From the NCBI GenBank assembly GCA_043817345.1, contig JBDRGZ010000008.1, positions 1-40,942 on the forward strand: a stretch of DNA of 40,942 nt, read 5' to 3'. The notes below the pieces were generated by a model, which had not been told where the DNA came from, did not search any database, and saw only the letters and a list, made by a program, of their open reading frames with translations. Shown one piece after another: positions 15,312 through 23,684 of this stretch. Position 1 is the first letter of the stretch. The number at the start of each line of letters is the position of its first letter. Made by a program: the position numbers and the translations under genes. The stretch comes from CAYSXS01 sp043817345. Its GTDB lineage: Bacteria; Patescibacteriota; Patescibacteriia; UBA2196.

Positions 15312-18128
15312 ATGCCTCAAAAAAACCAACATATTAATATACGTGGTGCCAGAACAAATAATTTAAAGAATGTCTCTATTAAAATACCTAAAAACCAGTT
15401 TATAGTTATGACAGGTATTTCTGGTTCTGGTAAATCTTCTTTAGCTTTTGATACTATCTATGCTGAAGGACAAAGAAGATATGTGGAATCTCTCTCAAAC
15501 TATGCTCGTCAATTCATAAATATATTAGACAAACCAGATGTTGATCAAATTGAAGGTTTGTCCCCTGCCATCTCAATTGATCAAAAAAGTATTCCTCGTA
15601 ACCCTCGTTCAACTGTTGGAACAATGACAGAGATATATGATTATTTAAAATTACTCTTTGCTAGAATAGGCAAAGTTCATTGTCCAAATTGTGGGAGTGA
15701 AATTAAAAAACAAAGCAGTGAACAAATTTTACAAAAAATATTATCTTTTAAAAACAAAGAAATAGTGCTTTTAGCACCAATTGCTAAAAACCAAAAAGAT
15801 AATCGTAAAAAAATATTAGAAGAAATTAAAGAAGCTGAGTTTGAGCAAGTTGTCGTAAACGATAAAATTTACCCAATCCAAAAAGCAATCAATTCATTAG
15901 AAGACAAAACGGAATGTTCAATCAGTATTGTGATTAATAACTTTTCAGTTCCAAAAAACAACCCACCAAAAGAACAGTTAACTGAAATTATTAAAGATCT
16001 TAAAACAGCCTTAGATTTAGGTAACGGATTAATACAAATATTAGAAACAAAGAACAACAAAAAACATATATATTCTCAAAATTTTATCTGCACTAAGTGT
16101 GGTATAAATATTTCAGAAATTGAACCAAGAATATTTTCTTTTAATTCTCCTTATGGTGCATGTGAAGAATGTTCTGGTTTAGGTATTAAACAAGAAATTG
16201 ATCCCGAACTAACAGTACCAAACAAAACTTTGAGTATTGCCCAAGGAGCAATACGACCATTAATTAAAACTCATTCAAACGGGAATAAGATGTTAAATAT
16301 TTTAGAACAAATTGCTCAAAAACATAATTTTTCAATAAACACTCCTGTTAAAGAATTAAATAAAAAACAACTTAATGTTGTTTTTTATGGTTCTACGGAA
16401 AAAAATGATGGGTTGATTAGTAGGGAATTTACAGGAGTTATAGATATCCTAAACAAAAAGTATAAACGAACAGATTCTAATTATACAAAGAATGAAATTG
16501 AACAATATATGCGTACCTTTACTTGTCCTAAATGTAAAGGTACTAGATTAAAAAAACAAGCTTTATCTGTATATATAGACAAGAAAGATATTTCTGTAAT
16601 AGTTAATTTGGATATTGAAAAAGTTATTAAATTTTTTAATACATTAAAACTAAACAAAGAAGAACAAAAAATATCTAATCAAATAATAAAAGAAATTGTT
16701 GAACGTTTAATGTTTTTATCACATATTGGTTTAGGATATTTAACATTAGATAGAAGTGCTAATACATTATCTGGTGGGGAAGCTCAACGTATTAAATTAG
16801 CTACACAGATTGGTTCTCAACTATCTGGTGTACTATATGTACTAGACGAACCATCTATTGGTTTACATCAACAAGACAATCAAAAATTAATATCTACTAT
16901 TAAAGATTTAAGAGATTTAGAAAATACAGTCATTGTTGTAGAACATGATTCTGATACTATCTTATCTGCAGATTGGATTGTAGATATTGGGCCAGGTGCT
17001 GGCAACCAAGGTGGAAAGATAATCTCCCAAGGAACAGCCAAACAAATACAAGCTGATAAAAATTCTTTAACTGGTAGATATTTATCTGGTAAAGAAAAGA
17101 TAGATTTACCAAAAAAACATAGAAAAGGTAATAATAAATATATCCAAATCAAAAAGGCTGATGAATTTAATCTACAAAATATTGATGTAAAATTTCCTTT
17201 AAACAAATTCATTTGTGTGACAGGTGTATCTGGGTCTGGAAAATCTACATTAATAACAAATATATTATCAAAAGCTTTAGCTAAACATTTCTATCGATCA
17301 AAGGAACAACCAGGAAAACACAAAGAAATTATTGGATTAGAAAATATTAATAAAGTTATTACTATAGACCAATCTCCAATTGGTAAAACACCTAGATCAA
17401 ACCCAGCTACATATACAGGTGTATTTACTTTAATTCGAGATCTATTCACAGAAACACCGGAAGCCAAAATGCGCGGTTTATCAACAGGACATTTTTCTTT
17501 TAATGTTCCTGGTGGTAGATGTGAAAACTGTCAGGGTGATGGTATGATCAAAATTGAAATGAATTTCATGCAAGATGTATATATTGAGTGTGAATCTTGT
17601 CAGGGGAAAAGATACAACAGAGAAATTCTAGAGGTTCATTACAAAGAAAACAATATTGCAGATATTCTAGAAATGTCTGTTGAAGAAGCAATGGAATTTT
17701 TTAAAGACCAACTCCCTATACATAATAAATTAAAAATATTATTTGATGTTGGTCTTGGATATATCAAGCTTGGGCAAAGTGCAAACAAATTATCAGGAGG
17801 TGAAGCACAAAGAGTTAAGTTGGCCACAGAATTATCTAGAAGGGATACAGGTAAAACTTTATACATCTTAGACGAACCAACTACCGGTTTACACTTCCAA
17901 GATATTAAAAATCTCCTTATTGTATTAAATAGATTAGTTGATAAAGGAAATACTGTAATTGTTATTGAACATAATTTAGATATTATTAAAACATCTGATT
18001 GGGTAATTGATCTTGGACCTGGAGGAGGTGATAAAGGTGGACAAATAGTTGCTCAAGGAACACCACAAGAATTATCTAAATCAAAAAAAGGATATACAGG
18101 AAAGTTTTTAAAAAAAGTATTAAAATAA
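15312..18128 (+). CDS. uvrA: Excinuclease ABC subunit UvrA
   Basis: A 938-residue damage-recognition ATPase of nucleotide excision repair, close to the usual 940. The first ATPase half has GISGSGKSSLAFDT (about 33-46), then a zinc module (CPNCG, CTKCG, CEECSG, CPKCKG), signature LSGGEAQRIKLATQIG and LDEPSIGLHQQD. The second half has GVSGSGKSTLI, a CENCQGDG...CESCQGKRY zinc finger, LSGGEAQRVKLATELS and LDEPTTGLHFQD. It acts with UvrB and UvrC, which are not in this window. It has its own promoter and a large terminator, so it appears to be a single-gene unit. Confidence 0.98.
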   Translation: MPQKNQHINIRGARTNNLKNVSIKIPKNQFIVMTGISGSGKSSLAFDTIYAEGQRRYVESLSNYARQFINILDKPDVDQIEGLSPAISIDQKSIPRNPRSTVGTMTEIYDYLKLLFARIGKVHCPNCGSEIKKQSSEQILQKILSFKNKEIVLLAPIAKNQKDNRKKILEEIKEAEFEQVVVNDKIYPIQKAINSLEDKTECSISIVINNFSVPKNNPPKEQLTEIIKDLKTALDLGNGLIQILETKNNKKHIYSQNFICTKCGINISEIEPRIFSFNSPYGACEECSGLGIKQEIDPELTVPNKTLSIAQGAIRPLIKTHSNGNKMLNILEQIAQKHNFSINTPVKELNKKQLNVVFYGSTEKNDGLISREFTGVIDILNKKYKRTDSNYTKNEIEQYMRTFTCPKCKGTRLKKQALSVYIDKKDISVIVNLDIEKVIKFFNTLKLNKEEQKISNQIIKEIVERLMFLSHIGLGYLTLDRSANTLSGGEAQRIKLATQIGSQLSGVLYVLDEPSIGLHQQDNQKLISTIKDLRDLENTVIVVEHDSDTILSADWIVDIGPGAGNQGGKIISQGTAKQIQADKNSLTGRYLSGKEKIDLPKKHRKGNNKYIQIKKADEFNLQNIDVKFPLNKFICVTGVSGSGKSTLITNILSKALAKHFYRSKEQPGKHKEIIGLENINKVITIDQSPIGKTPRSNPATYTGVFTLIRDLFTETPEAKMRGLSTGHFSFNVPGGRCENCQGDGMIKIEMNFMQDVYIECESCQGKRYNREILEVHYKENNIADILEMSVEEAMEFFKDQLPIHNKLKILFDVGLGYIKLGQSANKLSGGEAQRVKLATELSRRDTGKTLYILDEPTTGLHFQDIKNLLIVLNRLVDKGNTVIVIEHNLDIIKTSDWVIDLGPGGGDKGGQIVAQGTPQELSKSKKGYTGKFLKKVLK

Positions 18129-18194
18129 CCCCTCACCTTTTAACTACCTGCCACAAAGTGGCAAATTTTAAAAGTAGTTAAAAGGTGAGGGGTT
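18127..18194 (+). terminator. Long nested hairpin terminator after uvrA
   Basis: A 21-bp perfect stem (18127-18147 with 18174-18194) encloses a second hairpin, TGCCAC-AAA-GTGGCA (18149-18163). TTTTGTTT follows. It starts at the uvrA stop codon and is far longer than needed for termination, so it may also guard the mRNA 3' end. Confidence 0.8.
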
Positions 18195-18201
18195 TTGTTT
18201 C

Positions 18202-18305
18202 CACTAATCCCCAAGAGAAGAAAATTCTTCTTAGGAATATTCGAGTCTAAACCAAAATAATCCTTAGAAAGAATCCCCATGCTCGTCGTCTCTTGGGAGT
18301 TAGTG
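18202..18305. ncRNA. Structured intergenic element, possible small RNA
   Basis: The ends CACTAATCCCCAAGAGA (18202-18218) and TCTCTTGGGAGTTAGTG (18289-18305) pair over 17 positions with only two mismatches. Inside, GAAGAA/TTCTTC (18217-18230) forms a local hairpin, and CTTAGGA/TCCTTAG nearly pairs across the element. It is bounded by two terminators (18127-18194 and 18321-18348). I do not recognise it as 6S, SRP, tmRNA or a known riboswitch, and the strand is uncertain. Confidence 0.35.
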
Positions 18306-18320
18306 AAAGCAATGGTTATA

Positions 18321-18348
18321 AAAAATTAGCTAAACTTAGCTAATTTTT
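18321..18348. terminator. Bidirectional intrinsic terminator
   Basis: AAAAATTAGCTAA (18321-18333) and TTAGCTAATTTTT (18336-18348) are perfect complements, a 12-13 bp stem with a tiny loop and T-rich flanks on both sides. It ends the VanW-gene transcript on the minus strand and anything transcribed through 18202-18305 on the plus strand. Confidence 0.8.
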
Positions 18349-18409
18349 ATTTTTATTTCTCTTTTTTAAAATGTTTTATACCCAATGGTAACAAAATACA
18401 AAAGATTTG

Positions 18410-20275
18410 TCAAGGAAGCACCTCCTCTGTGCTAGTTGCTTGGGTTGTTGGGTCAATGCCTACCAAACAAACTGCTTGCCATGGACGATATTTAGAATAA
18501 AAGTTATCTTCTTTAATTTCACCATCTGAATAGAGAATCGTGCGTTTTAAATTTGCTTCTGCACCATTATGTGCAGATTCTGTGCAGTCTGTCTCTCCTG
18601 GTTCTAAATCTTCTGTTTCAAGATATTTTGTTGGACCCGGTGATGTAATATTATATATCACAGGATATCCAACAATAACTTCTCTACCGTCATCTTGGCC
18701 CCAAAACTCAAAAACAAGGTTAGTTCCTTCAACTTTTGTTTGTAATAATATATTGCCTGTAGTATCGTTTGTAAACCTAAAATCTGGATGTGGGCTATAA
18801 ATAGTCGCATCTGTGCCTGCTGGCTCGTAATACCCCACCCTATAAGCATGTGGGTAGCGCTCAGTAATTGGTAGACCTGTATCTAGGGCTAAACGAAACA
18901 TGGTTGTAGCTATTTGGCATAAACCTCCTCCATATTCTGGGATTGTCTTATTACCCTTAATAACTAACTCTGGTAAATATCCTGTTGCCGCATTAATTGC
19001 TCCCAGAGCTTGGTTTGTAGAAAACTCATCTCCTGGTTTTAAAATCAAACCATTAATAGCTTCTGCTCCTGTCCCAATGTTGTGCATCCTGTTATATGGT
19101 GAACCTGCAAAACTGGATTTACCTATTCCAATTAATTTTGTAATACCTAGTTCATTAACATCTTTAGTATCAACCATTGCTGGTACACTAGCTGTTAAAA
19201 TATATATTGTATTTTCATTCAAATCAATTAATTTATTTTCAAAAGTTTTAAGTGTTTGTTCAAAATCAATCTCTATTCCATCTTGTGATGATTGAAACTC
19301 TTTTACACGCCCATTATCTATTTCAAATTTTGCATTACGCGCTTCAATTTCAACTTCATTAATTGCAGGTTTTAGGAAATCATAAAATTTTTCTTCATTA
19401 AAACCAAGATATGTTTGTTTTTGTTCTTCATTCCATTTTAATTCCAATCCTTCCTTTATTGTTTCTTTCTGCATTACCCATTCTTTAACTAATGATTTTT
19501 TAAACCAACTACGTGTAATGGTTGCTTTTACAAAAAACTCTTGTCTTTCTAAAGTTAAATTAATATCTGGTAATAACTCTTCGGCTACTGTTAAAGATAT
19601 TTTGGGATCATAATTTTCTTTTTCTAATTCTATTGATTTAAATTCAAAAAATTCTAACTGTTCAGAAAAAGTTTGAATATATTTATCGTAATCTATTTTT
19701 TCTCCTTGTTTTCCAATAACAAAAACTGGTTCATTATTAAAATATTCAATATTTGTTTCTTTTGCTTCAATTAATAATTCATCAAAGTTGGTGGATAATA
19801 TATTCTTAATCTCTATCCTGTTAACACCTGTTCTGATTGGAATTTTGTTTTGAATGAATAATAGCTTGATACGTGTAAAGAAATTACTAAAGACACCATA
19901 TTCTCTTCCCAAACCAAAAGCATAGGTAAGCTGATCATTAAAATTCATGCTATATAGCTCATACGAAAGATCTGGATCAGTAGTTGAAACTTGAACCGGA
20001 AAGACATTAGCTTCTTTCCTCTCATATCTAAAGATAAAACCATTTTCATTTAATATGTTTGTTTTTTCTTGTAATTTATCATTAGCTTCCACATAGGTCA
20101 TGCCTGATAAATTAATTCCACCCACACTAATGCCTGGATAAAACTTACCATTATATATCTCTTGTAAAACAATAGCTACTACTCCCCAGACAATAATTAA
20201 AACCAAAAAAATGGTTAATGTTACAACTAACCAATATGGAGGTTTTACTTTTTGTTTTAGTGCATCAAACTCCAT
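18410..20275 (-). CDS. VanW family membrane-anchored wall protein
   Basis: A 621-residue protein with a short cytoplasmic start, a membrane helix (about 14-38) and a long outside part. Residues 45-330 carry two repeat-like PG_binding_4-type regions (KFYPGISVGGINLSGMTYVEA). The VanW domain follows, with FAGSPYNRMHNIGTGAEAINGLILKPGDEFS, GGGLCQIATTMFRLALDTGLPI, ERYPHAYRVGYYEPAGTDATIY and the G5-like tail. VanW proteins are thought to act on peptidoglycan, but the exact role is not established. It starts directly at the stop of the DUF3006-like gene (no gap), implying coupling. Confidence 0.9.
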   Translation of the reverse strand: MEFDALKQKVKPPYWLVVTLTIFLVLIIVWGVVAIVLQEIYNGKFYPGISVGGINLSGMTYVEANDKLQEKTNILNENGFIFRYERKEANVFPVQVSTTDPDLSYELYSMNFNDQLTYAFGLGREYGVFSNFFTRIKLLFIQNKIPIRTGVNRIEIKNILSTNFDELLIEAKETNIEYFNNEPVFVIGKQGEKIDYDKYIQTFSEQLEFFEFKSIELEKENYDPKISLTVAEELLPDINLTLERQEFFVKATITRSWFKKSLVKEWVMQKETIKEGLELKWNEEQKQTYLGFNEEKFYDFLKPAINEVEIEARNAKFEIDNGRVKEFQSSQDGIEIDFEQTLKTFENKLIDLNENTIYILTASVPAMVDTKDVNELGITKLIGIGKSSFAGSPYNRMHNIGTGAEAINGLILKPGDEFSTNQALGAINAATGYLPELVIKGNKTIPEYGGGLCQIATTMFRLALDTGLPITERYPHAYRVGYYEPAGTDATIYSPHPDFRFTNDTTGNILLQTKVEGTNLVFEFWGQDDGREVIVGYPVIYNITSPGPTKYLETEDLEPGETDCTESAHNGAEANLKRTILYSDGEIKEDNFYSKYRPWQAVCLVGIDPTTQATSTEEVLP

Positions 20276-20518
20276 TTAATTTTGTAAAATCTCGTTAATT
20301 AATTCTTTAGCAAGTTTTTTTCTTTCTTCTTCTTTGCTAATAGAAGACGATATTGTTACACGTACCTTTGAACCTTGCTCAACATCTTCTGGTAAATCTT
20401 TAATTGGCCAGTTTATTTTTTGATTATCCTCCAAAACCAAAACAGCCAACTTATCTTCAAACTTTTTTATTACAGCTGACTGTTCATATTTATTATTTTT
20501 TATATTTTCATCCTGCAT
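20276..20518 (-). CDS. DUF3006-like small protein
   Basis: An 80-residue protein. Residues 14-56 (AVIKKFEDKLAVLVLEDNQKINWP, then LPEDVEQGSKVRVTI) resemble the DUF3006 beta-barrel fold of unknown function. The C-terminus is a charged helix. It sits between hsp20 (14-base gap) and the VanW gene (0-base gap), all on the minus strand. In many bacteria DUF3006 genes sit beside envelope or competence proteins, which fits the VanW neighbour. Function is not known. Confidence 0.7.
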   Translation of the reverse strand: MQDENIKNNKYEQSAVIKKFEDKLAVLVLEDNQKINWPIKDLPEDVEQGSKVRVTISSSISKEEERKKLAKELINEILQN

Positions 20519-20532
20519 GTCTATATTTTAAT

Positions 20533-21021
20533 CTATTCACTTGTAACTTTTACAGCTACTGATTTAGATTTTTTAGATTTAGGTAATATTAAAGTTAAAA
20601 CACCATTCTTCAAAGAAGCTTCCGTATCATCAGCTACAACTTCTGTTGGCAATATTACAGAACGGGAAAATTCTCCCCAGTAACATTCTTGATAGAAATA
20701 ATCTTCTTCTTTTATACTTTCATCCTGTCTTCTGGATCCACGAATCGTTACCATATCATTATCTATCGCAACATCAATATCTTCTGGTTTAACACCTGCA
20801 ATAGTAGATTTGATAATAATATCATCTTTGGTCTGAAAAACGTCAATAGATAATTGACCTTCAGTCTCTTCTTTGTTTATCCAGTCACTATCTTGTACAA
20901 CTTCACCTGTATCAGGCAAAATTTCTTGTTCATCTGAAGATTGTTCTTCTACTTCTAAAATCTCTTCTTGTTTTAATTCTTCGTCATTATTGTTTTTTGA
21001 AACTTTAGTAAAAAAAGCCAT
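20533..21021 (-). CDS. Hsp20/alpha-crystallin small heat shock protein
   Basis: A 162-residue small heat shock protein. The first ~55 residues are acidic and low-complexity. The alpha-crystallin domain (about 55-155) has GQLSIDVFQTKDDIIIKSTIAGVKPEDI, an EDYFYQECYWGEFSRSVILP stretch and the family signature ASLKNGVLTLILPK. It holds unfolding proteins in solution. A promoter with a TATAAT -10 lies upstream (21111-21084). No CIRCE element is seen, so heat control by HrcA is not supported. It probably heads an operon with the DUF3006-like and VanW genes. Confidence 0.93.
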   Translation of the reverse strand: MAFFTKVSKNNNDEELKQEEILEVEEQSSDEQEILPDTGEVVQDSDWINKEETEGQLSIDVFQTKDDIIIKSTIAGVKPEDIDVAIDNDMVTIRGSRRQDESIKEEDYFYQECYWGEFSRSVILPTEVVADDTEASLKNGVLTLILPKSKKSKSVAVKVTSE

Positions 21022-21083
21022 ATTTTTAAAACTTTTAATCCAAAATGCTCTAGATTAAATTAATTTAATTTTTTATATTCCTA

Positions 21084-21111
21084 ATTATACCATTTTTATA
21101 AAAAAACACAA
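21084..21111 (-). promoter_or_regulatory. Promoter of the hsp20-VanW operon
   Basis: On the minus strand TTGTGT (21111-21106), a 16-base spacer and TATAAT (21089-21084) with TG one base upstream of the -10 (extended -10). The -35 overlaps the terminator of the upstream tRNA. Confidence 0.5.
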
Positions 21112-21128
21112 AAACCGCAGGTTTTTGT
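21108..21128 (-). terminator. Terminator of tRNA-Leu(UAA)
   Basis: Read on the minus strand, ACAAAAACC-TGC-GGTTTTTGT (21128-21108) forms a 9-bp stem followed by a T-run. Confidence 0.75.
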
Positions 21129-21161
21129 TGGATATATTAAAATTATAATAAATTTATCTGG

Positions 21162-21243
21162 TGCCCGGGGCGGGAATCGAACCCGCACTCCCGAAAGAAC
21201 AGGATTTTAAGTCCTGCGTGTCTACCAATTTCACCACCCGGGC
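21162..21243 (-). tRNA. tRNA-Leu (anticodon UAA)
   Basis: Class II tRNA: acceptor GCCCGGG/CCCGGGC, D-arm GGTGAAATTGGTAGACACG, anticodon stem CAGGA/TCCTG around CTTAAAA (anticodon TAA), a long variable arm, and T arm GCGGG-TTCGATT-CCCGC. The discriminator is A and CCA is not encoded. It lies 4 bases after the SpoU-type methyltransferase and is followed by its own terminator. Confidence 0.96.
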
Positions 21244-21247
21244 ATGT

Positions 21248-21694
21248 TTATTTAATTAATTCAAATATTACTATTCCTGTAGCAATTCCTACATTTAAAG
21301 ATTCTTTTTTACCATGCATAGGTATTTCTAAAATCCAATCTACTAGGTCTAAAATTTTTTTAGGCAATCCTTTTACTTCGCTTCCTAAAATTAAAACTGT
21401 TTTTTTATTCTTTTTAGATTTAAATTTAAAGTAGGGAATACTATCTTTAGACTGTTCTAAAGCCAGAATAGTATATTTTTGTTTTTTTAAATTTTTAATA
21501 AGCCTAACTGTTTGTTTATGAAATTCAAATGAGACAGTTTTTTCTGCGTCTAACGCAACTTTATCAATTTTAGGATGTGGTGGTTGTGGGGTTATTCCAC
21601 ATAGATATATTTTGTCAATTCCACCCGCATCTGCAGTTCTAAAAATTGCACCCACATTAAATCTTGAACGTATGTTATATAGGATTAACTGCAT
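21248..21694 (-). CDS. SpoU/TrmH-family RNA 2'-O-methyltransferase
   Basis: A 148-residue SPOUT-fold protein consisting of the catalytic domain alone. Motif 1 is YNIRSRFNVGAIFRTADAGG (residues 6-25), motif 2 is TVLILGSEVKGLPKKIL, and motif 3 is LEIPMHGKKESLNVGIATGI, the knot that binds SAM. Members methylate ribose in tRNA or rRNA. The lack of an N-terminal substrate-binding domain and the short length resemble TrmL-like enzymes, which modify the wobble base of tRNA-Leu; two tRNA-Leu genes flank it here. That link is suggestive only, and the target is unproven. Confidence 0.88.
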   Translation of the reverse strand: MQLILYNIRSRFNVGAIFRTADAGGIDKIYLCGITPQPPHPKIDKVALDAEKTVSFEFHKQTVRLIKNLKKQKYTILALEQSKDSIPYFKFKSKKNKKTVLILGSEVKGLPKKILDLVDWILEIPMHGKKESLNVGIATGIVIFELIK

Positions 21695-21742
21695 AAAATA
21701 TATTTTTATTCTACATATTTTGATTGTTTATGTCAACATAAA

Positions 21743-21762
21743 AACTTCTTTTATAAGAAGTT
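21743..21762 (-). terminator. Terminator after tRNA-Gly
   Basis: AACTTCTT (21743-21750) and AAGAAGTT (21755-21762) form an 8-bp stem. Read on the minus strand, TTTTTATG follows, placing the terminator 5 bases past the encoded CCA of tRNA-Gly. Confidence 0.7.
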
Positions 21763-21769
21763 CTTATGG

Positions 21770-21841
21770 AGCGGGTAAGGGGAGTTGAACCCCTATCATC
21801 AGGTTGGAAACCTGAGATAATAGCCATTATACGATACCCGC
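21770..21841 (-). tRNA. tRNA-Gly (anticodon UCC)
   Basis: Acceptor GCGGGTA/TACCCGC, anticodon stem TCAGG/CCTGA around TTTCCAA (anticodon TCC, reads GGA), T arm AGGGG-TTCAACT-CCCCT. The discriminator is T, usual for bacterial tRNA-Gly. The next three bases (21769-21767) read CCA, so the tail appears encoded, unlike the other three tRNAs here. Confidence 0.96.
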
Positions 21842-21848
21842 AATATAT

Positions 21849-22229
21849 TTAGTTTTCTAAATACCAACCACAATTATCTTTAATGCATCCACAAGCATAA
21901 TGATCTTTATCTGGGGCATTTTCTAAAACTTCACAAGTTGAAATAATTCCTTCTTCGGAGGTACAAATTTCTTTTGAACATCCTTGGGCATCACAGTCTT
22001 TGTCCTGAGAACACAACCCTTTACTAAATCTAGAATTACCAGAATAAAATTCACTAGGCACTTTTGACATATCACGAATTTGAATATCAATATTATCACT
22101 ATTAAAACTATCAGACACTTTTAAATCTGAATTTATCTGGTTTGTTTTTGGCGTCAGAAAAACAAAAGAGATAATAACTAATACTACTATAGCAACAATA
22201 AAAATTAAAAATTGTATTTTTTTACCCAT
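21849..22229 (-). CDS. Membrane-anchored eight-cysteine protein
   Basis: A 126-residue protein with one N-terminal helix (about 5-25, FLIFIVAIVVLVIISFVFL) and an outside domain. A linker of about 50 residues leads to a compact cluster of exactly eight Cys (GLCSQDKDCDAQGCSKEICTS, then STCEV, YACGCIKDNCGW). The pattern matches the small 'eight-cysteine-cluster' domains seen in some bacteria and archaea, whose function is unknown. Disulfides or metal binding outside the cell are likely. A longer frame starts at 22280 but would run into the tRNA-Leu gene, so the ATG at 22229 is chosen. The gene sits between two tRNAs. Confidence 0.75.
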   Translation of the reverse strand: MGKKIQFLIFIVAIVVLVIISFVFLTPKTNQINSDLKVSDSFNSDNIDIQIRDMSKVPSEFYSGNSRFSKGLCSQDKDCDAQGCSKEICTSEEGIISTCEVLENAPDKDHYACGCIKDNCGWYLEN

Positions 22230-22239
22230 ACTAATTATC

Positions 22240-22323
22240 TGCCGGAGAGAGGACTTGAACCTCCACAGGATTGCTCCCACCTGGTCCTAAGCCAGGCGCG
22301 TCTACCAATTCCGCCACTCCGGC
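22240..22323 (-). tRNA. tRNA-Leu (anticodon UAG)
   Basis: Class II tRNA: acceptor GCCGGAG/CTCCGGC, D-arm GGCGGAATTGGTAGACGCG, anticodon stem CCTGG/CCAGG around CTTAGGA (anticodon TAG), a variable arm, and T arm GGAGG-TTCAAGT-CCTCT. The discriminator is A and CCA is not encoded. It probably shares a transcript with the eight-cysteine gene and tRNA-Gly. Confidence 0.96.
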
Positions 22324-22373
22324 GTTTTTTCTTTTCTTGATTACATAATATATTAAATGTAAAAAAAAATCAA

Positions 22374-22402
22374 TTGATTTCTACACATATAAATGATAGA
22401 AT
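22374..22402 (+). promoter_or_regulatory. Promoter of the yebC-ruvC operon
   Basis: TTGATT (22374-22379), a 17-base spacer and TAGAAT (22397-22402), about 20 bases of leader before the ATG at 22429. Confidence 0.55.
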
Positions 22403-22428
22403 AAAAATATATTTAAGAAACGAAATAT

Positions 22429-23181
22429 ATGTCAGGACACTCAAAGTGGTCAAAAATTAAACACAAGAAAGATGCAGCTGATCAAAAACGTGGCGCAAGC
22501 TTTACTAAACTTGGGAATGCCATTACATTAGCAGCAAAAAAAGGTGGGGACCCAGAAATGAATTTTTCACTACGTTTAGCAATAGATAGTGCTAAATCTG
22601 CAAATCTACCCAAGGACAATATTGAACGAGCAATTAAACGAGGTACAGGTGAATTGGGCGGTGCTCAATTAGAAGAAAACACATATGAAGGATTTGGGCC
22701 AGGTAAAATTGGTATAATTATTGAAACACTAACAGATAACAAAAACAGGACCGTAGCTGAAATTAAACATACACTAGATAAAAATGGTGGGTCCTTGGGT
22801 GGGCCAGGAACTGTTGTGTGGATGTTTGATAGATTAGGCATCCTAAATATTAAAAAGGATGGATTAGACAAAGATGAATTAGAATTAAAAGCTATTGATG
22901 CAGGGGCAGAGGATATACAAGACGATGAAGAATACATAGTTATTTACACCAAACCAGAAGAATTACAAAAAGTTAAAGAAAATTTAGAAAAAGAAAATAT
23001 TAAAATTAAATCAGCAGAAATTGAATATATTGCTAAAGAAAAACTTGTCCGTCGAAGTACAGGTGTTGTTAGTGGCGAAGGCGGGAAAGAAGCCAATGAA
23101 GAGTTAGAAGAAAAATTACAAAAATTCTTTGATATATTAGATGAGAACGAAGACATTATGAACTACTATACTAACGTTTAA
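22429..23181 (+). CDS. yebC: YebC/PmpR family protein (TACO1-type)
   Basis: A 250-residue protein with the invariant start MSGHSKWSKIKHKKDAADQK, then GGDPEMNFSLRLAIDSAKSANLPKDNI and YEGFGPGKIGIIIETLTDNKNRT. The family is annotated as a transcriptional regulator, and newer work links members to translation of proline-rich stretches. Length is normal (about 245). It lies 5 bases before ruvC, the classic neighbourhood of this gene, which suggests co-transcription. Confidence 0.96.
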   Translation: MSGHSKWSKIKHKKDAADQKRGASFTKLGNAITLAAKKGGDPEMNFSLRLAIDSAKSANLPKDNIERAIKRGTGELGGAQLEENTYEGFGPGKIGIIIETLTDNKNRTVAEIKHTLDKNGGSLGGPGTVVWMFDRLGILNIKKDGLDKDELELKAIDAGAEDIQDDEEYIVIYTKPEELQKVKENLEKENIKIKSAEIEYIAKEKLVRRSTGVVSGEGGKEANEELEEKLQKFFDILDENEDIMNYYTNV

Positions 23182-23186
23182 AAACC

Positions 23187-23684
23187 ATGCCAGACAAAAA
23201 ACCAAAAACTATTTTAGGTATTGATCCTGGTTATGCAAGGGCTGGTTGGTCAATTCTAGAAAGTTCTGGACAAAATTTAAAATTAATAGATTGTGGTTGT
23301 TTAGAAACAACAAAAGAAACTCAACACGCAACGAGATTAAAATTTCTACACACAGAGCTGAATAAGATAATTAGGAAATACAAACCAGAGATTCTGTCTG
23401 TTGAAGATCTGTTCTTTTTTAAAAATTTAAAAACAGCCATTAAAGTAGCTGAAGCTCGTGGAGTAATATTAATAACAGCAATTGAAAATGACCTGGAAAT
23501 TAAAGAATTTACTCCTTTACAAATTAAACAAGCCCTGGTTGGATATGGTCGTGCAGAAAAAAAACAAATTCAACAAATGGTTAAAATGATTTTAAATTTA
23601 GAAAAAATTCCACAACCAGACGATGCAGCCGATGCTATTGCTGTAGCGATAACGTGTGTAAATTCCACAAAAAAATATGGATAG
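23187..23684 (+). CDS. ruvC: Holliday junction resolvase RuvC
   Basis: A 165-residue RNase H-fold nuclease that cuts four-way DNA junctions. The acidic site is visible: D13 in ILGIDPGYARAGW, the Glu in LSVEDLFFFKN, and the C-terminal PDDAADAIAVA pair. KIKEFTP-like and QALVGYGRAEKKQIQQMV segments are typical. The gene directly follows yebC and overlaps the GH15 gene by 8 bases, so the DNA-repair and sugar genes appear to be one transcript. ruvA and ruvB are not in the window. Confidence 0.95.
   Translation: MPDKKPKTILGIDPGYARAGWSILESSGQNLKLIDCGCLETTKETQHATRLKFLHTELNKIIRKYKPEILSVEDLFFFKNLKTAIKVAEARGVILITAIENDLEIKEFTPLQIKQALVGYGRAEKKQIQQMVKMILNLEKIPQPDDAADAIAVAITCVNSTKKYG

Noticed and set aside
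18202..18305. Known RNA such as 6S, SRP RNA or a riboswitch
   Set aside because: The SRP tetraloop motif is missing and no riboswitch core is recognised, so it is left as an unknown structured element.
20533..21111. CIRCE or other heat-shock operator upstream of hsp20
   Set aside because: No TTAGCACTC-N9-GAGTGCTAA pattern or close variant is visible.
22230..22280. Longer start for the eight-cysteine protein
   Set aside because: The extension is encoded by tRNA-Leu sequence, and the ATG at 22229 directly precedes the membrane helix.
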